A stretch of DNA of 64,000 bases from Barnesiella sp. WM24 (GCF_004570975.1 NZ_SPPC01000002.1:1-64000); one strand, 5' to 3'. Positions 16,995-27,583 are shown, counted from the stretch's first letter. The notes: generated from the sequence alone by a model not told the origin. Numbers and translations are program-made.

Positions 16995-19373
16995 TTAAAA
17001 AGGATAACCCACAGAGAAATGAAAAGTTGCATCACGTCCCCATTTTGGATGTATCAGCGGCAGTCGCTCCTGATTGCGCGCAGGGTTGTAAGCTTTCATT
17101 CCCAAGTCAAATCGTAAAAGAAAATAATTGAAATCAAGGCGCAATCCGGCTCCGTAGGCCACAGCTATCTGCTTATAAAATTCACTGAACAGAAACTCTC
17201 CTCCGGGCTGATTCTCATATTTTCTTATTGTCCAGATATTACCGGCATCGATAAACAACGCGCCTTCAATCACCCAGAACAGCCGGGCGCGGTACTCCAG
17301 GTTTATATCCAGCCTGATGTCGCCACACTGGTTTATGAAATCAGTCACGGAATTTTTGGCATCATAGCTTCCCGGGCCGAGAGTGCGCACTCCCCATCCC
17401 CTCACACTGTTGGCACCTCCGGCATAAAAACGCTTCTCAAACGGCAGCATTGATGAATTACCGTATGGGACACCGATACCGGCTCCGACATGAAACGACA
17501 GAGAGTTGCGGAAATCAAAATTTTTGGTGTAAGAATAGTCGGCGTCAGCCTTTACATATTGCGCATATTGAATGCCAAACACCTTGTAAGCGCCCTCATC
17601 CTTATGCTGACCTATCGCCGATGATATTGCGTAAAGGAGATTACCGGCTGTCTCGACATTTGCACGGATTGTGTATATCGACGGCTGAAGCAGCGATTGC
17701 CGGAGCGAAGCTGCTGAAGGCACCCGCTTGTTGGTGTGGTAATAGCCATATCCGAGTCTCATTATAAAATGGTCCTCGTAGCTGTATCTCAACAGCGGGT
17801 TGGACGGTGCTATCTGATTGATAAAATCTATCGTGCTTTTAGGCAGATAGACATAATTGATGTCAATAAGGTCAAATCGGTGACGGCGGGTGTTGCCACG
17901 GTTTGCCCATCGGTATTTCCATCCTGCACCGGCGATTATACGTGTATACTCCGGACGCTCCTGATAGTTGAACGAAACGGCAAACTCCGTTGTCGCCCTC
18001 ACTCGCTTTTTTAATCCTGAAGAAAGGAACGGAGCCTCAAATTCCGGAAATGTTATGCTCACTTCGCCGGCATATTCCATGTAACGGTTATTAATCAATC
18101 CGCTGAAATCACCGGAAAGGCTTTCATAGCTTGTACGCAATTTCGCCGTAAGCAATTCCGACCCGCGGGCAAGATTACGGTGCATATATGTCAGCCCTAC
18201 ACCAAATCCCAGGTCACCTTCCGAGTTAGTGCCTTCCAGTTCAAGCGAGACTCCTTGCTTTTTGCCCCTGGTAAGAAGGATATAAGCGTCAAGCCAATTC
18301 TTTCCGTCAACCGTCCCTACCCGCCTCATATCAATATTGACATACTTCAGGATGCCGAGACGCCCAAGCGCCTCGTAAGTCCTGTCGACCTGCCAGGCTT
18401 GATATTTTCCGCCTGCATGCATATAACAGGCATCAAACAGCACTTTCGGTCTAAGATACCGGTCATCGCCATAAAGGATAGTAACATCTTTATAGCGAAC
18501 GGTGTCAGATGACCGATAATCATACGTGCCGTAATCTTCTCCGGGATTATAATCGGTGACAAAATATATGTTGCGAAGATAATATACCTTGTGGGCTACG
18601 GAATCAGAGAGCGTCTGCTGTCCACGCAGATGCGGCGGCCGAAGATTCATTGTCAGGTTCACCTCCCTTGAGCCCGCAGCCGTGTCGGCGGAAAATGTTA
18701 TATATTCCTTATTAAACGTATAATAGCCATTGTTACGGAGCAGCTCTGTAATCCTCACCCTCTCTTCATCAAGCTTGTTTCGGTCAAGGAAATCACCCGG
18801 AGCGACCTGCAACACATTGTCATGGGAGTCAATAAGCGAGCGTATTGAATCGTCAGGAATATTATAGTCAAGCGTGGCTATGAAATGAGGCTTCCCGGTA
18901 GTCACATTATACGTTATATCTATCTTCTTCCCTTTACCGTGAATGACAGTGTCGGCAATGACACTTGCATCCATGTAACCACGGTTGACAAGAGCCTGCC
19001 TCAGCTGAAATTCCGACATGTCAGTAAGCTGGGGGTCATAAATGACCGGCGGCTGTCCGAGACGACGCACCCAGCGGTTAAACCACTTTGTCGTATCGGA
19101 GCCCGATATGTTGTAAGTGGCAAGCTGGAGTTTCATAAACCCAAGCACCTTATGGTTAGGTGTCTGACGCAGATAGTTGACAAGTTCCGACTCTTTTACT
19201 TCGGAATTGTCAACTATCTTTATGTTTACGTCATCGACAAGATATTTTCCCTGAGGCACATGCTTTGTCGAGCTACATCCCCATAAGGAGATAGCCAGAC
19301 AAATCCCCGTCAGCCACAGGAGCAGCTTGTGACACGATACCGACATCAGGGAAAATGATAACCTGTTATGCAT
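16995..19373 (-). CDS. tamL: TamL, BamA/TamA-family outer membrane lipoprotein
   Basis: This 792-residue protein starts with a lipoprotein signal (LAISLWGC, then SSTK). POTRA-like repeats follow (about 40-330; [27 protein letters not shown]), and then a C-terminal Omp85 beta-barrel with the family turn [20 protein letters not shown] and a terminal HFSVGYPF. A lipidated Omp85 protein of this kind is the Bacteroidetes TamL, which works with TamB in outer-membrane assembly. The ATG at 19373 overlaps the rho stop by 8 bases; an alternative ATG at 19346 gives a more compact signal peptide. Confidence 0.88.
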   Translation of the reverse strand: MHNRLSFSLMSVSCHKLLLWLTGICLAISLWGCSSTKHVPQGKYLVDDVNIKIVDNSEVKESELVNYLRQTPNHKVLGFMKLQLATYNISGSDTTKWFNRWVRRLGQPPVIYDPQLTDMSEFQLRQALVNRGYMDASVIADTVIHGKGKKIDITYNVTTGKPHFIATLDYNIPDDSIRSLIDSHDNVLQVAPGDFLDRNKLDEERVRITELLRNNGYYTFNKEYITFSADTAAGSREVNLTMNLRPPHLRGQQTLSDSVAHKVYYLRNIYFVTDYNPGEDYGTYDYRSSDTVRYKDVTILYGDDRYLRPKVLFDACYMHAGGKYQAWQVDRTYEALGRLGILKYVNIDMRRVGTVDGKNWLDAYILLTRGKKQGVSLELEGTNSEGDLGFGVGLTYMHRNLARGSELLTAKLRTSYESLSGDFSGLINNRYMEYAGEVSITFPEFEAPFLSSGLKKRVRATTEFAVSFNYQERPEYTRIIAGAGWKYRWANRGNTRRHRFDLIDINYVYLPKSTIDFINQIAPSNPLLRYSYEDHFIMRLGYGYYHTNKRVPSAASLRQSLLQPSIYTIRANVETAGNLLYAISSAIGQHKDEGAYKVFGIQYAQYVKADADYSYTKNFDFRNSLSFHVGAGIGVPYGNSSMLPFEKRFYAGGANSVRGWGVRTLGPGSYDAKNSVTDFINQCGDIRLDINLEYRARLFWVIEGALFIDAGNIWTIRKYENQPGGEFLFSEFYKQIAVAYGAGLRLDFNYFLLRFDLGMKAYNPARNQERLPLIHPKWGRDATFHFSVGYPF

Positions 19374-21447
19374 TCATCGAGCGGAGCAGCTCGTCGTTGT
19401 CACGAGTCTTCTCCATCTGGTCACGCATAAATTCCATCGCCTCTATCGATGTGCGGTCGCTCAGATAACGGCGCAATATCCACATTCGCTGCAATGTCTC
19501 CGGACGCAGGAGCAAGTCGTCGCGACGCGTGCTCGATGCCATGATGTCGACAGCAGGGAATATACGTTTGTTGGAAAGTTTGCGGTCGAGCTGCAGCTCC
19601 ATGTTGCCGGTACCCTTGAACTCTTCAAAGATTACCTCGTCCATCTTGGAGCTTGTCTCGGTAAGCGCGGTGGCAATAATTGTCAGCGAACCGCCATTTT
19701 CGATATTACGTGCCGCACCGAAGAAGCGCTTGGGCTTCTGCAGGGCATTAGCGTCGACACCTCCGGAAAGAATCTTGCCCGATGCCGGCGACACTGTGTT
19801 GTAAGCGCGGGCAAGACGGGTTATGGAGTCAAGCAGAATGACAACATCATGACCACATTCAACCATTCGCTTGGCCTTCTCAAGAACTATGCTGGCAATC
19901 TTTACATGACGGTCGGCAGGCTCGTCAAAGGTCGATGCGATAACCTCAGCGTTTACGCTGCGGCTCATGTCGGTCACCTCTTCGGGACGCTCATCGATCA
20001 AAAGGATTATGATATATGTGTCGGGGTGGTTTTCGGCAATCGCATTGGCGATGTCCTTCAGAAGGATTGTCTTACCGGTCTTGGGAGGCGCGACAATAAG
20101 ACCGCGCTGCCCTTTTCCTATCGGGGAGAACATGTCTACGACACGGGTCGAAAGATTGCAGGTGCGACCGCTGGTAAGGTCAAACTTCTCATCAGGGAAA
20201 AGCGGTGTAAGATGCTCGAAGTGCACGCGGTCACGGATAAACTCCGGTGAACGACCGTTAACCATCAGGACTTCACTCAGAGGGAAATATTTTTCACCTT
20301 CCTTCGGAGGACGGATATAGCCTTCAACGACATCTCCGGTCTTCAGCCCGTTAATCTTAATCTGCGATTGTGTAACATACACATCGTCGGGCGACGACAG
20401 ATAATTATAGTCACTTGAACGCAGGAATCCATAACCGTCGGGCATAACTTCAAGCACACCTGAAGCGGTAAGCAGTCCGTCAAAATTATATTGAGGCATC
20501 TGAGGTTCTTGAACCGCAGGCTGCTGATTATTCTGATTGTTCTGGTTATTCTGATTATTGCGGTTTTTCTTATTCTTTTTCCCCTGACCCTGTTGCTGAC
20601 GGTTATTGTTAGGTTGCTGCTGCGATTCCTGTCCGGGTTCCTGGATAATAATCGGAGCCGTGGCTGCCGCTTTTGCAGCTGCCGCTGCGGCTTCTTCCTT
20701 TTCACGCTGTGAGCGCGGCACAAACTTACGGTCGCTTCTGAAAAACGAGCCGAATGTCGAATCCTTGCCGGGACGGAAATCACGACGACGCTCTCCCTGA
20801 TTAGGCTCTTCCTGTCGCTGACGGTCACCGGTGAGCGGCTCGTCAGACGGCTCACCTTGCTCGACCGCAGTATTGCTGTTTTCCGGGAGAAGACCCGCTA
20901 CAGCTTCTTCTTTGTCAGCCAACGGCAGCGGAGCCATAAGTGTCAACTGGTCACGATGATCTTCCTCTTGCTCCTTAACCGGCAGCTCAGGCATGTCGTT
21001 GACAGCTTTGGGCTCGGAAACGTCAGCAGCCGCCTGCTCCCTATTTGCCGCCGCAGCCTCAGCCTCTTTCTGCTGCTTTGACGGGCGTCCGCGCTTGCGC
21101 CTTGGAGCCTCCGCCTTAGCCGGCTCTGCCACAGCCTCCGCCGCAGGGGCTTCCTGCTGAGATGGCTGAGCGCCTGAATCAACACTATCCTGAGTCTGTG
21201 CTTGAGGCTGCTTCTTTTTCTTCTTCTGCTGCTCAACCTGCTCGCCTTCACCTTTCTTCGCCTTGGGCTCTTTCACGCGACGCTTTTTTTCGCCTGCCGA
21301 TGAAGCAAGGTCCTCGGCCTGCTTGTCAAGGATTTTATATACCAATTCTTCCAGAGGGAAAGAATCAGCTTTCTTAATGTTCATAGATTCAGCGACCGAC
21401 TTCAATTGATTCTCGTCCATCGCATTAAGATCATCAAGCTTATACAT
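19366..21447 (-). CDS. rho: Transcription termination factor Rho with long disordered insert
   Basis: The ATG at 21447 gives 693 residues (E. coli Rho has 419). Residues 1-45 form a Rho-N helical domain. Residues about 46-322 are a low-complexity, charged and Q/N-rich insert that includes an AT-hook-like RKRGRPSK (117-124) and an N/Q run at 289-308. The RNA-binding fold ([15 protein letters not shown]) starts at about 325. The ATPase core has Walker A PPKTGKT (454-460) and Walker [11 protein letters not shown] (535-544). Bacteroidales Rho proteins are known to carry such inserts, and in B. thetaiotaomicron this region drives phase separation. The promoter lies 180 bases upstream, leaving a long leader. 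Confidence 0.96.
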   Translation of the reverse strand: MYKLDDLNAMDENQLKSVAESMNIKKADSFPLEELVYKILDKQAEDLASSAGEKKRRVKEPKAKKGEGEQVEQQKKKKKQPQAQTQDSVDSGAQPSQQEAPAAEAVAEPAKAEAPRRKRGRPSKQQKEAEAAAANREQAAADVSEPKAVNDMPELPVKEQEEDHRDQLTLMAPLPLADKEEAVAGLLPENSNTAVEQGEPSDEPLTGDRQRQEEPNQGERRRDFRPGKDSTFGSFFRSDRKFVPRSQREKEEAAAAAAKAAATAPIIIQEPGQESQQQPNNNRQQQGQGKKNKKNRNNQNNQNNQNNQQPAVQEPQMPQYNFDGLLTASGVLEVMPDGYGFLRSSDYNYLSSPDDVYVTQSQIKINGLKTGDVVEGYIRPPKEGEKYFPLSEVLMVNGRSPEFIRDRVHFEHLTPLFPDEKFDLTSGRTCNLSTRVVDMFSPIGKGQRGLIVAPPKTGKTILLKDIANAIAENHPDTYIIILLIDERPEEVTDMSRSVNAEVIASTFDEPADRHVKIASIVLEKAKRMVECGHDVVILLDSITRLARAYNTVSPASGKILSGGVDANALQKPKRFFGAARNIENGGSLTIIATALTETSSKMDEVIFEEFKGTGNMELQLDRKLSNKRIFPAVDIMASSTRRDDLLLRPETLQRMWILRRYLSDRTSIEAMEFMRDQMEKTRDNDELLRSMNA

Positions 21448-21622
21448 TATTACTTTTGGGGTTATTATCATTTATTCATAGCATTGCCCCACTACAATAT
21501 CACAAGATGCACAGGCATCACTGATGCAGGACAAGCCTTATTATTAATTATCAATATGGGAAATAATCGAAAACACGTAGTAAACTACCTAATTACGCAT
21601 CGCTCGATTCAGATGTTGAAAC
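21448..21622 (-). promoter_or_regulatory. Long 5' leader of rho
   Basis: About 175 bases lie between the predicted transcription start and the rho start codon. No gene or strong hairpin is obvious. Rho genes in several bacteria are autoregulated by premature termination in their leader, so an untranslated segment here is consistent with attenuation. That role is inferred from length and precedent only. Confidence 0.4.
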
Positions 21623-21628
21623 TTTGCA

Positions 21629-21660
21629 CAAAGATACATTCTTTATTCAATCCAAACAAA
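21629..21660 (-). promoter_or_regulatory. Promoter of rho
   Basis: Minus strand TTTG (21660-21657) and TATCTTTG (21636-21629) are 20 bases apart. Transcription would start near 21622, leaving about 175 untranslated bases before the rho ATG at 21447. Confidence 0.85.
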
Positions 21661-21763
21661 CAAAAATATAAAAAGTTTACACGTATGTTGATAAAAAGCG
21701 ATAAAAAAAGGACAAACAACCTATTACATTCCAAAGGTAAAGCCCATTATCTGACAAAAAGAC

Positions 21764-21802
21764 AAAAAAGGGCGGGGCGACACAATGTCGCCCCGCCCTT
21801 TT
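21764..21802. terminator. Strong bidirectional terminator
   Basis: GGGCGGGGCGAC at 21770-21781 pairs perfectly with GTCGCCCCGCCC at 21787-21798 around a 5-base loop. It is preceded by six A and followed by four T, so both strands give a T-run. It terminates the minus-strand pectinase gene, whose stop is 22 bases away. Confidence 0.9.
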
Positions 21803-21823
21803 AACATGACTTGCCAATGACCG

Positions 21824-24800
21824 TCATTGCATGCGGCGGAGTCCTTCCCAGCGCACATTCCATGTACCGTCGGAAGGAAATCCCGGATTACGTACCGTCT
21901 TGCAACCGTCCCAACCGGCACACATCATTGCCACTGCATTAAGCAGACTGCCGTTGCCGGGCAGATAAAGACGGAGACGCTTCGGCTCCTGATAATTATG
22001 TCCGCTTACAAGATATGTGTTTTTACCCTTGTCTATAAGCAACGCGTCGATAGCGGTATCAGCGCGTCCGAGACGCGCGGCACACATTGCGATCATGCCA
22101 TAATCCCATCCCCAGGTAGTTTCCCAGTTCCAGTCAGCCATTACCCTGTCAAGGGTGCGTTCCATCATGTCACGGTCATAGTGACCCATGTCAGGGAGCA
22201 AGCCGCAGGCACCAAGCACTGCCGGATGGTCGCTTTTTGACTTCAGCAAGAAATCAGACTCGGAAATAGCAGAGCTACCCTTCTGCGCAGGTGACACATA
22301 CGGGTCAAACACAACAGCACCACTCTTTTTATTGTCAAACTTTCCTACCGGTTCTCCCGATACGTATACTCCATCTTTTTCAGGCAGAGGCGACAGCCGG
22401 GCAATGATATTATCCCACTCCGCATTACGCTCAAGACCACGGCGCACACGCCACTGCTGTGCCACGTCAAGTCCATAACGCCAGTAAGCAAGTTCAAAAG
22501 GATGGTTACATGAAAAATCCTTTGACATGGATTCCTGCATCGCTGTGTGTCCAAACAGTTTTATGACTCCTTTCTTTCTTTTTGCCGGAGCGCATGCAAG
22601 CGCATAATCAGCCATGAATTCAGCTGTAGCCTCTACCTGCTCGCCATATCGTTCAAGAGTCTCACGAGAAGGGTTGGCTCGATACATCTCCTCGGCAAGA
22701 TATATATAGTGAGGCTGCTGCCATATCAGGAATGAACCTGTATTGGAGGGAGCCTCGCCGGCAGCGGGATCGGTCATCTTCATCCATCTCACACCTGCAA
22801 ATCCCTGGCGTGAAGCTATACGCCGCGCCTCCGGATAGGCTACGTCATTATACCAGTCGAGCATCTTGCCGACAACAGAAGGACGGTTCCAAAGCGCAAA
22901 ATCCACAGCATGCCACCATGTCATCTCAAGATGAGGGCGACCAAACCATGAGTTTGTCGTAAGTCCGGTCTCCTGAGGAGGCATCGATCCTGCACAGTTG
23001 ATTGCGGTAAGATACTGCGACAGCACTGTGCGGCGCTCAAGCTCCTTCGCCCTCGGGTCGGTACATTCCGAGAAATCGACTATCGCACCTTTTTTCCAAA
23101 ATGCAGGCCAGCTTTTCATCACCGCTTTCAGCGCCTGGTCGTAAGAGAATGAAAATTCCCGCTTTTCAACAGGAACGGGAGCATACTCGACTGCAAATGT
23201 CAACACATTATCACTTGTCGACAGTGAAAAAAAATGAGGCGCCACTTCTTTAAATTCAGCGTCGCCCTCCCACTCTATCTTGACATAGTATTTTGTACTG
23301 TCCAGCGTTCGTTCGATTAGCGCACTGCGCGGATTCAATTCGATAATCTTGGAGTGATGGGCATCAGGACGGGAATAATCGCTTGCGTCATCAGCATGCA
23401 CACCCGTCGGATATGGGAATCTAACCGTCACCGCCGCTTTACCGTCGGAAAGAAGCCGGCTTTTTATTCTGCCGAAAAGGCAGTCACGGTCCTGCATGCA
23501 GGAAGTGGTCACTTCCACACGTTCACCATCGGCATTAAATACCGACTCAATCTTGCCATCCCACAAAGCAAGCTCCTGACGGACTCCGGTAAGCTCCCCG
23601 AGTGTCAGCTGACGTCCTTTATCATCGGTTAGAAGAAGCCCTACATGTCCAAGGTTAAGACGATGGGGGTTGACACGGAAATATTCTGTAGCCTTTGCGT
23701 TACGGCTTCCGTCCTTGTACTCGACGGCATAGGCCTCCTTGCGGTTACGTCCGAGATCCATCACACGCTGCGACTCGGCAGGATTAAGCCCGTCGACATT
23801 GGGAAAGGAGTGCCACCCCCACTCCGACATAGCGGAGAGGGGCACACCGGCACTATATTCAACAGGATAGCTCTGCAGACCTGTCAGGTCGACAGTGGCA
23901 GCAAAGCTGCCATTGCCGACTGAAAGACTTGCAAGAGGATCATATTCACTTACCACAGGATTATTGCGCGTCACTACAGCCTGACGATCTATAGGCTGCA
24001 TAACGTTGTCGGTAGTGAATCCCATATCTTCCATCTCAAGTGAAGCCCAGATGAACGGACCGATACCTTTGGCGTCATTGTCCCTCACAGGCTCGCTCAG
24101 ATAATACTCATAAGAGCCGTCACGGCGACGGTTTTCCTTTACATTGGGAGCCGCTTTCTTAACCGACTCACTCATTCCCGGGCCGAGACCTGCCACAGCA
24201 CAGCAATTGGTCAGCGAAATTGTGCTGTCGGGATTTACCTTAATGAAATTATTTATAATTCCACGATAAGCCTTTATTCCGGCATCACGGAAAGAGGCAT
24301 CGACATAGCCCTTGTTATAAGACTTTAGCAGACCGTAGGCAAACATTGACGATGCCGTCGATTCAAGATAGTTGCCTTCACGACCGGGACTGTCCATCAC
24401 CTGATACCACACCCCGGTATTCTTGTCCTGCCACTTGACAACATTGGCAAGCACCTTGTTAAGCAGTTCAATCGCCTCTCCGCGACGGGCATAATTCTCG
24501 GGCAGATTGTCAAGAAGCTCGACAATAGCCATTGTAAACCAGCCCTGTGCGCGCGCCCAGCAGTGCTGAGAAAGTCCGGTCTCGTCATCTGACCAGAACA
24601 TGTCATGGTTCTCGTCCCAGGCATGGCGGTTAAGCCCTGTCTTGGGGTCAAGTGTACGCTCATAGGTTTTCTTCATCTGGTCAACGGCATCATCATATAT
24701 CGCGGTAGCCTCTTTTTCCGGAAGAAACATTCCCGCCGTCAATGTCGACACCGGCAATCCCATGAATATACCGTCAAGCCACACCTGATAAGCGTAGATA

Positions 24801-26578
24801 GCCTTGTGCCAGTAGACACCTTCTTTTGTGCGCGGCTGGTTTTTCATCTGCTCCATGAGAGTATAAAGTGCCTTGCGGTTTTTCTCCTCCGGAAGAAGCT
24901 GATACATCTTGGCGACAAAATGACCCGTGCGCACATTGTCAAGATTATAGTCAGCGAGCTTATAATTGCGGATGGTTCCGTCAGGATTAATCATCGTGTC
25001 GGTATACATCTTGCAATAATCAAGAATCTCCTTGTTGCCATATTTCTTATATGTGTCAAGCATTCCGCCAAGCTCGATGCCCATCACGTAGCTCCAACGG
25101 GGCTTCTGGGCGAAATCAAGAAGAAACGACTTGGGAACACGCTTCATCTCCGAAGCAGTAATCCACTCGCTGTAGTGCTTGTAAGGATTCTTGGTAAGGC
25201 AGAGGCTGCCGTTGACATAGAAATTGTCATAATTGATGTCTCTCACCATTCCCTTGATGGAATTGCCGTCGGCAACACCGTTGAAATGACAATCCTTTAC
25301 ATTAATGTCATATACATTGACACAGGTGTCAAGCGCGATAATCTGAACGCCATACTTGCTCTTGTCGCAGGTCACGTTTTCAAGATTAACATTGCGCACT
25401 GTCGGCAGGAATCCTCTGCAACAGATTTCATTATGCTCATAGTCGAGATTAATCTTCAATACCGACTCGCCACACTGTCCTACCTTTATATTACGTGCAT
25501 ATATATTCTCAATGACACCTCCGCGGCATGTATTGGTCTTTATTCTTATTACACGGTCAAGATTCGGGCTGTCCATGATATTGTTTTCAGCAAAGACATT
25601 GCGGCAACCGCCGGAAATCTCGCTTCCTATCACGACTCCGCCATGACCGTTTTTCATTTCACAGTTGCGCACAATGATGTTTTCGCTCGGACGGTCCCAA
25701 AGCCTGCCGTCCATATTTCTGCCGCTCTTAATCGCGATGCAGTCATCACCTGTATTGAAGAAGCAATCTTCAATCAATACGCCGTCACATGATTCCGGGT
25801 CACAGCCGTCGCCATTAGGACCGTCGTTATTTATCTTGACACGTCTTACAATGACATTTTTTGACAGCAAAGGATGAATCACCCAGAACGGCGAACGAAG
25901 CAGAGTGACATCCTCGATAAGTATGCCGTCACAGAGATTGAAGTTAATCAACTGAGGGCGGAGTCCGTCTTCCGGGCCGAAACGACGGGCATCCATATCC
26001 ACACCGTCTTCTGCCATCTTCAGGAGCTTGGCACGCGCTCCGTTACGCTGGCTGATAACGCCTTCCTTCCAGCCATAGCGCGGAGCTCCACACCACTTCC
26101 ACCAGGTGTCGTTTGTTCCTCCGCCATCAATCACACCCTCTCCGGTGATAGCTACATCCGTAGCCTCATAGGCATATATACACGGAGAAAGATTCCAGCA
26201 GTCAAGCCCCTCCCATCGGGTCTTTACAATAGGATAAAGCTCAGGTTCAAATACAAACTCAAGTGTAGCGCCGCGCTCCACCACAAGATTCACGCCGCTC
26301 TTCAGGGTTATGGCGCCTGTAAGCCATGTCCCTTCAGGCACAACGACGCGACCACCGCCTTTTTTTGAACAAGCCTCAATAGCCTTATTAATTGCTTTTT
26401 GATTGACTGCGGCTGATGCCGTGGTCTTGGCTCCATACTTGGTAATAATGAATTCCCTTTCGGCAAACTTGGGTTGCCTGATGTTTTTTTCAATTTCCGG
26501 GTATTGCGTCGACCATCCGTCACCCCACGCAAGGAATGGCAACAGTATCGCCGCAATCAAAAGATAAAATTGCTTCAT
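21824..26578 (-). CDS. Multi-domain pectin enzyme: GH28 + GH105 + GH65-like
   Basis: This 1584-residue secreted protein (signal peptide about 1-19) has three parts. Residues 40-460 are a GH28 polygalacturonase beta-helix with NGDGCDP (255-261), TGDDC (276-280), GHGG (311-314) and RIKT (345-348), all catalytic motifs intact. Residues about 490-855 match GH105 unsaturated glucuronyl/galacturonyl hydrolases, with WLDGIFMG (600-607) and HCWARAQGW (672-680). Residues about 865-1584 look like an (alpha/alpha)6 glycosidase of the GH65/GH95 type; I cannot name the family with confidence. Together they could cut the pectin backbone and trim the products in the periplasm. It is monocistronic, with its own promoter and terminator. 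GH28-GH105 fusions are uncommon and the third domain makes this rarer. Confidence 0.85.
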   Translation of the reverse strand: MKQFYLLIAAILLPFLAWGDGWSTQYPEIEKNIRQPKFAEREFIITKYGAKTTASAAVNQKAINKAIEACSKKGGGRVVVPEGTWLTGAITLKSGVNLVVERGATLEFVFEPELYPIVKTRWEGLDCWNLSPCIYAYEATDVAITGEGVIDGGGTNDTWWKWCGAPRYGWKEGVISQRNGARAKLLKMAEDGVDMDARRFGPEDGLRPQLINFNLCDGILIEDVTLLRSPFWVIHPLLSKNVIVRRVKINNDGPNGDGCDPESCDGVLIEDCFFNTGDDCIAIKSGRNMDGRLWDRPSENIIVRNCEMKNGHGGVVIGSEISGGCRNVFAENNIMDSPNLDRVIRIKTNTCRGGVIENIYARNIKVGQCGESVLKINLDYEHNEICCRGFLPTVRNVNLENVTCDKSKYGVQIIALDTCVNVYDINVKDCHFNGVADGNSIKGMVRDINYDNFYVNGSLCLTKNPYKHYSEWITASEMKRVPKSFLLDFAQKPRWSYVMGIELGGMLDTYKKYGNKEILDYCKMYTDTMINPDGTIRNYKLADYNLDNVRTGHFVAKMYQLLPEEKNRKALYTLMEQMKNQPRTKEGVYWHKAIYAYQVWLDGIFMGLPVSTLTAGMFLPEKEATAIYDDAVDQMKKTYERTLDPKTGLNRHAWDENHDMFWSDDETGLSQHCWARAQGWFTMAIVELLDNLPENYARRGEAIELLNKVLANVVKWQDKNTGVWYQVMDSPGREGNYLESTASSMFAYGLLKSYNKGYVDASFRDAGIKAYRGIINNFIKVNPDSTISLTNCCAVAGLGPGMSESVKKAAPNVKENRRRDGSYEYYLSEPVRDNDAKGIGPFIWASLEMEDMGFTTDNVMQPIDRQAVVTRNNPVVSEYDPLASLSVGNGSFAATVDLTGLQSYPVEYSAGVPLSAMSEWGWHSFPNVDGLNPAESQRVMDLGRNRKEAYAVEYKDGSRNAKATEYFRVNPHRLNLGHVGLLLTDDKGRQLTLGELTGVRQELALWDGKIESVFNADGERVEVTTSCMQDRDCLFGRIKSRLLSDGKAAVTVRFPYPTGVHADDASDYSRPDAHHSKIIELNPRSALIERTLDSTKYYVKIEWEGDAEFKEVAPHFFSLSTSDNVLTFAVEYAPVPVEKREFSFSYDQALKAVMKSWPAFWKKGAIVDFSECTDPRAKELERRTVLSQYLTAINCAGSMPPQETGLTTNSWFGRPHLEMTWWHAVDFALWNRPSVVGKMLDWYNDVAYPEARRIASRQGFAGVRWMKMTDPAAGEAPSNTGSFLIWQQPHYIYLAEEMYRANPSRETLERYGEQVEATAEFMADYALACAPAKRKKGVIKLFGHTAMQESMSKDFSCNHPFELAYWRYGLDVAQQWRVRRGLERNAEWDNIIARLSPLPEKDGVYVSGEPVGKFDNKKSGAVVFDPYVSPAQKGSSAISESDFLLKSKSDHPAVLGACGLLPDMGHYDRDMMERTLDRVMADWNWETTWGWDYGMIAMCAARLGRADTAIDALLIDKGKNTYLVSGHNYQEPKRLRLYLPGNGSLLNAVAMMCAGWDGCKTVRNPGFPSDGTWNVRWEGLRRMQ

Positions 26579-26634
26579 GGTTAGTAATAATGATTGTTAT
26601 TTATGATTTTTATTATGCATGGCTTCAATCTGTA

Positions 26635-26665
26635 CAAATTTAACACAAAATCTTGCAATGACAAA
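26635..26665 (-). promoter_or_regulatory. Promoter of the multi-domain pectinase
   Basis: Minus strand TTTG (26665-26662) and TAAATTTG (26642-26635) are separated by 19 bases. The leader to the ATG at 26578 is about 50 bases. Confidence 0.7.
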
Positions 26666-26765
26666 ATCCGCCACCCTTCTAAACGACAAAAAAGACCAAA
26701 CAACACAAATCAGGCATAAAAAGTTTGCACGAAATCATGTTTTAACAAAAATAAATTACCAAATT

Positions 26766-26797
26766 GTTGGTCACATGAAAAAAAGTGCCTAACTTTG
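26766..26797 (+). promoter_or_regulatory. Promoter of the structured RNA candidate
   Basis: TAACTTTG at 26790-26797 is a full -7 match. The -33 position, 20 bases upstream (26766-26769), reads GTTG, three of four. Transcription should start near 26804, more than 300 bases before the next open reading frame. Confidence 0.65.
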
Positions 26798-26803
26798 CAG
26801 CGA

Positions 26804-27058
26804 ATAGAGACATTTGTTGATTTTTCTTAGACTGAATAATTATTTTACGCAACATTTGATTTTACTCGGACTAAGGAAAAGGCAACAATTTTCAGCAAAG
26901 ACGCTGGGAAGCGGACGAAGCTGGATAAAGTGAAGTAAGTAATACTTTCTCAACACTTTAAATCGCTATAAGACAACTATCTTTAGAATCACAGAATCAT
27001 GCCTTTTGGCTTTAGTCCGGTTCCTCCCTGTTTGAAGGGAGGGGCGGGCAATTTTTTT
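26804..27058 (+). ncRNA. Candidate structured non-coding RNA
   Basis: This 255-base stretch has no open frame, but has a promoter at its start and a terminator-like hairpin with seven T at its end. CGGACTAA (26867-26874) and AAAAGGCA (26877-26884) pair with TTAGTCCG (27012-27019) and TGCCTTTT (27000-27007), a two-part closing stem around 115 bases. Inside, AAAGTG and CACTTT flank a smaller AAGTA/TACTT hairpin at about 26937-26971. A long closing stem around a large internal loop recalls 6S RNA, but I cannot match a known family. It could also be the long leader of the 27121 gene. Confidence 0.5.
27020..27058 (+). terminator. Terminator-like hairpin ending the RNA candidate
   Basis: GTTCCTCCC (27020-27028) pairs with GGGAGGGGC (27037-27045), including two G-T wobbles, around an 8-base loop. 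A T7 run follows at 27052-27058 after a 6-base spacer. Confidence 0.55.
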
Positions 27059-27120
27059 ATATCCACCGCTGTCGCTTACTCAAAATCATTTTTTCGCGAC
27101 AATTGTTATCTATAATATAA

Positions 27121-27579
27121 ATGAAATCTATCATGAAGAAATTAATTTTTTCACTGCTGTTCATTATGATAGCAAGCAGCGCGTTTGCTTTTTTCGACTC
27201 CTACACCATCAAGAGAGAAGAGTTGCCTGAAGAGGCAAGAGAGATGCTTGACAAGTATTTCCCTAAAGCGAAGATAGGAATGATAAAGGTTGACCGTCAT
27301 CTGCTGAAGAAAACCGACTATGACGTAAGACTTGTAAACGGGACAACAATTGAATTTAAAAATTCAGGCAAATGGTCGTCGGTCGACTGCAAGTCGAGGG
27401 AGGTGCCTGAAGGACTCGTCACACGCCCGATAAGGAATTATGTCAAGAAAAATTTCCAAGGCGTCAAAATCGTCAAGATTGTGAAGAAATCTTCCGGCTA
27501 CGAGATAGGGCTGTCGGATGGAGTCGAGCTTAAATTCAATCTGCTCGGACAGTTCAAAGGCGCAAAGATAGAAGAATGA
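27121..27579 (+). CDS. PepSY-like (DUF2874) periplasmic protein
   Basis: This 152-residue protein has a signal peptide ending near SAFAF (about residue 23); an ATG at 27133 is an alternative start. Two related halves follow, each with a helix (LPEEAREMLDKYFP; VTRPIRNYVKKNF) and a strand block (DYDVRLVNGTTIEFKNSGKW; GYEIGLSDGVELKFNLLGQF). This is the tandem layout of Bacteroidales PepSY-like/DUF2874 proteins. Such proteins are secreted and of unknown role; a link to protease inhibition is only suggested for the wider PepSY group. It converges on the LptF/G-type gene, 4 bases away. Confidence 0.75.
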   Translation: MKSIMKKLIFSLLFIMIASSAFAFFDSYTIKREELPEEAREMLDKYFPKAKIGMIKVDRHLLKKTDYDVRLVNGTTIEFKNSGKWSSVDCKSREVPEGLVTRPIRNYVKKNFQGVKIVKIVKKSSGYEIGLSDGVELKFNLLGQFKGAKIEE

Positions 27580-27583
27580 CACC

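Noticed and set aside
20520-20620. Short tandem repeats (gtt/att-rich) inside rho
   Set aside because: They encode the Asn/Gln-rich run of the disordered insert and are not a DNA repeat element or CRISPR.
21827-26556. Many open frames antisense to the 1584-residue pectinase gene
   Set aside because: They are shadows with no recognisable domain, promoter or codon use of their own.
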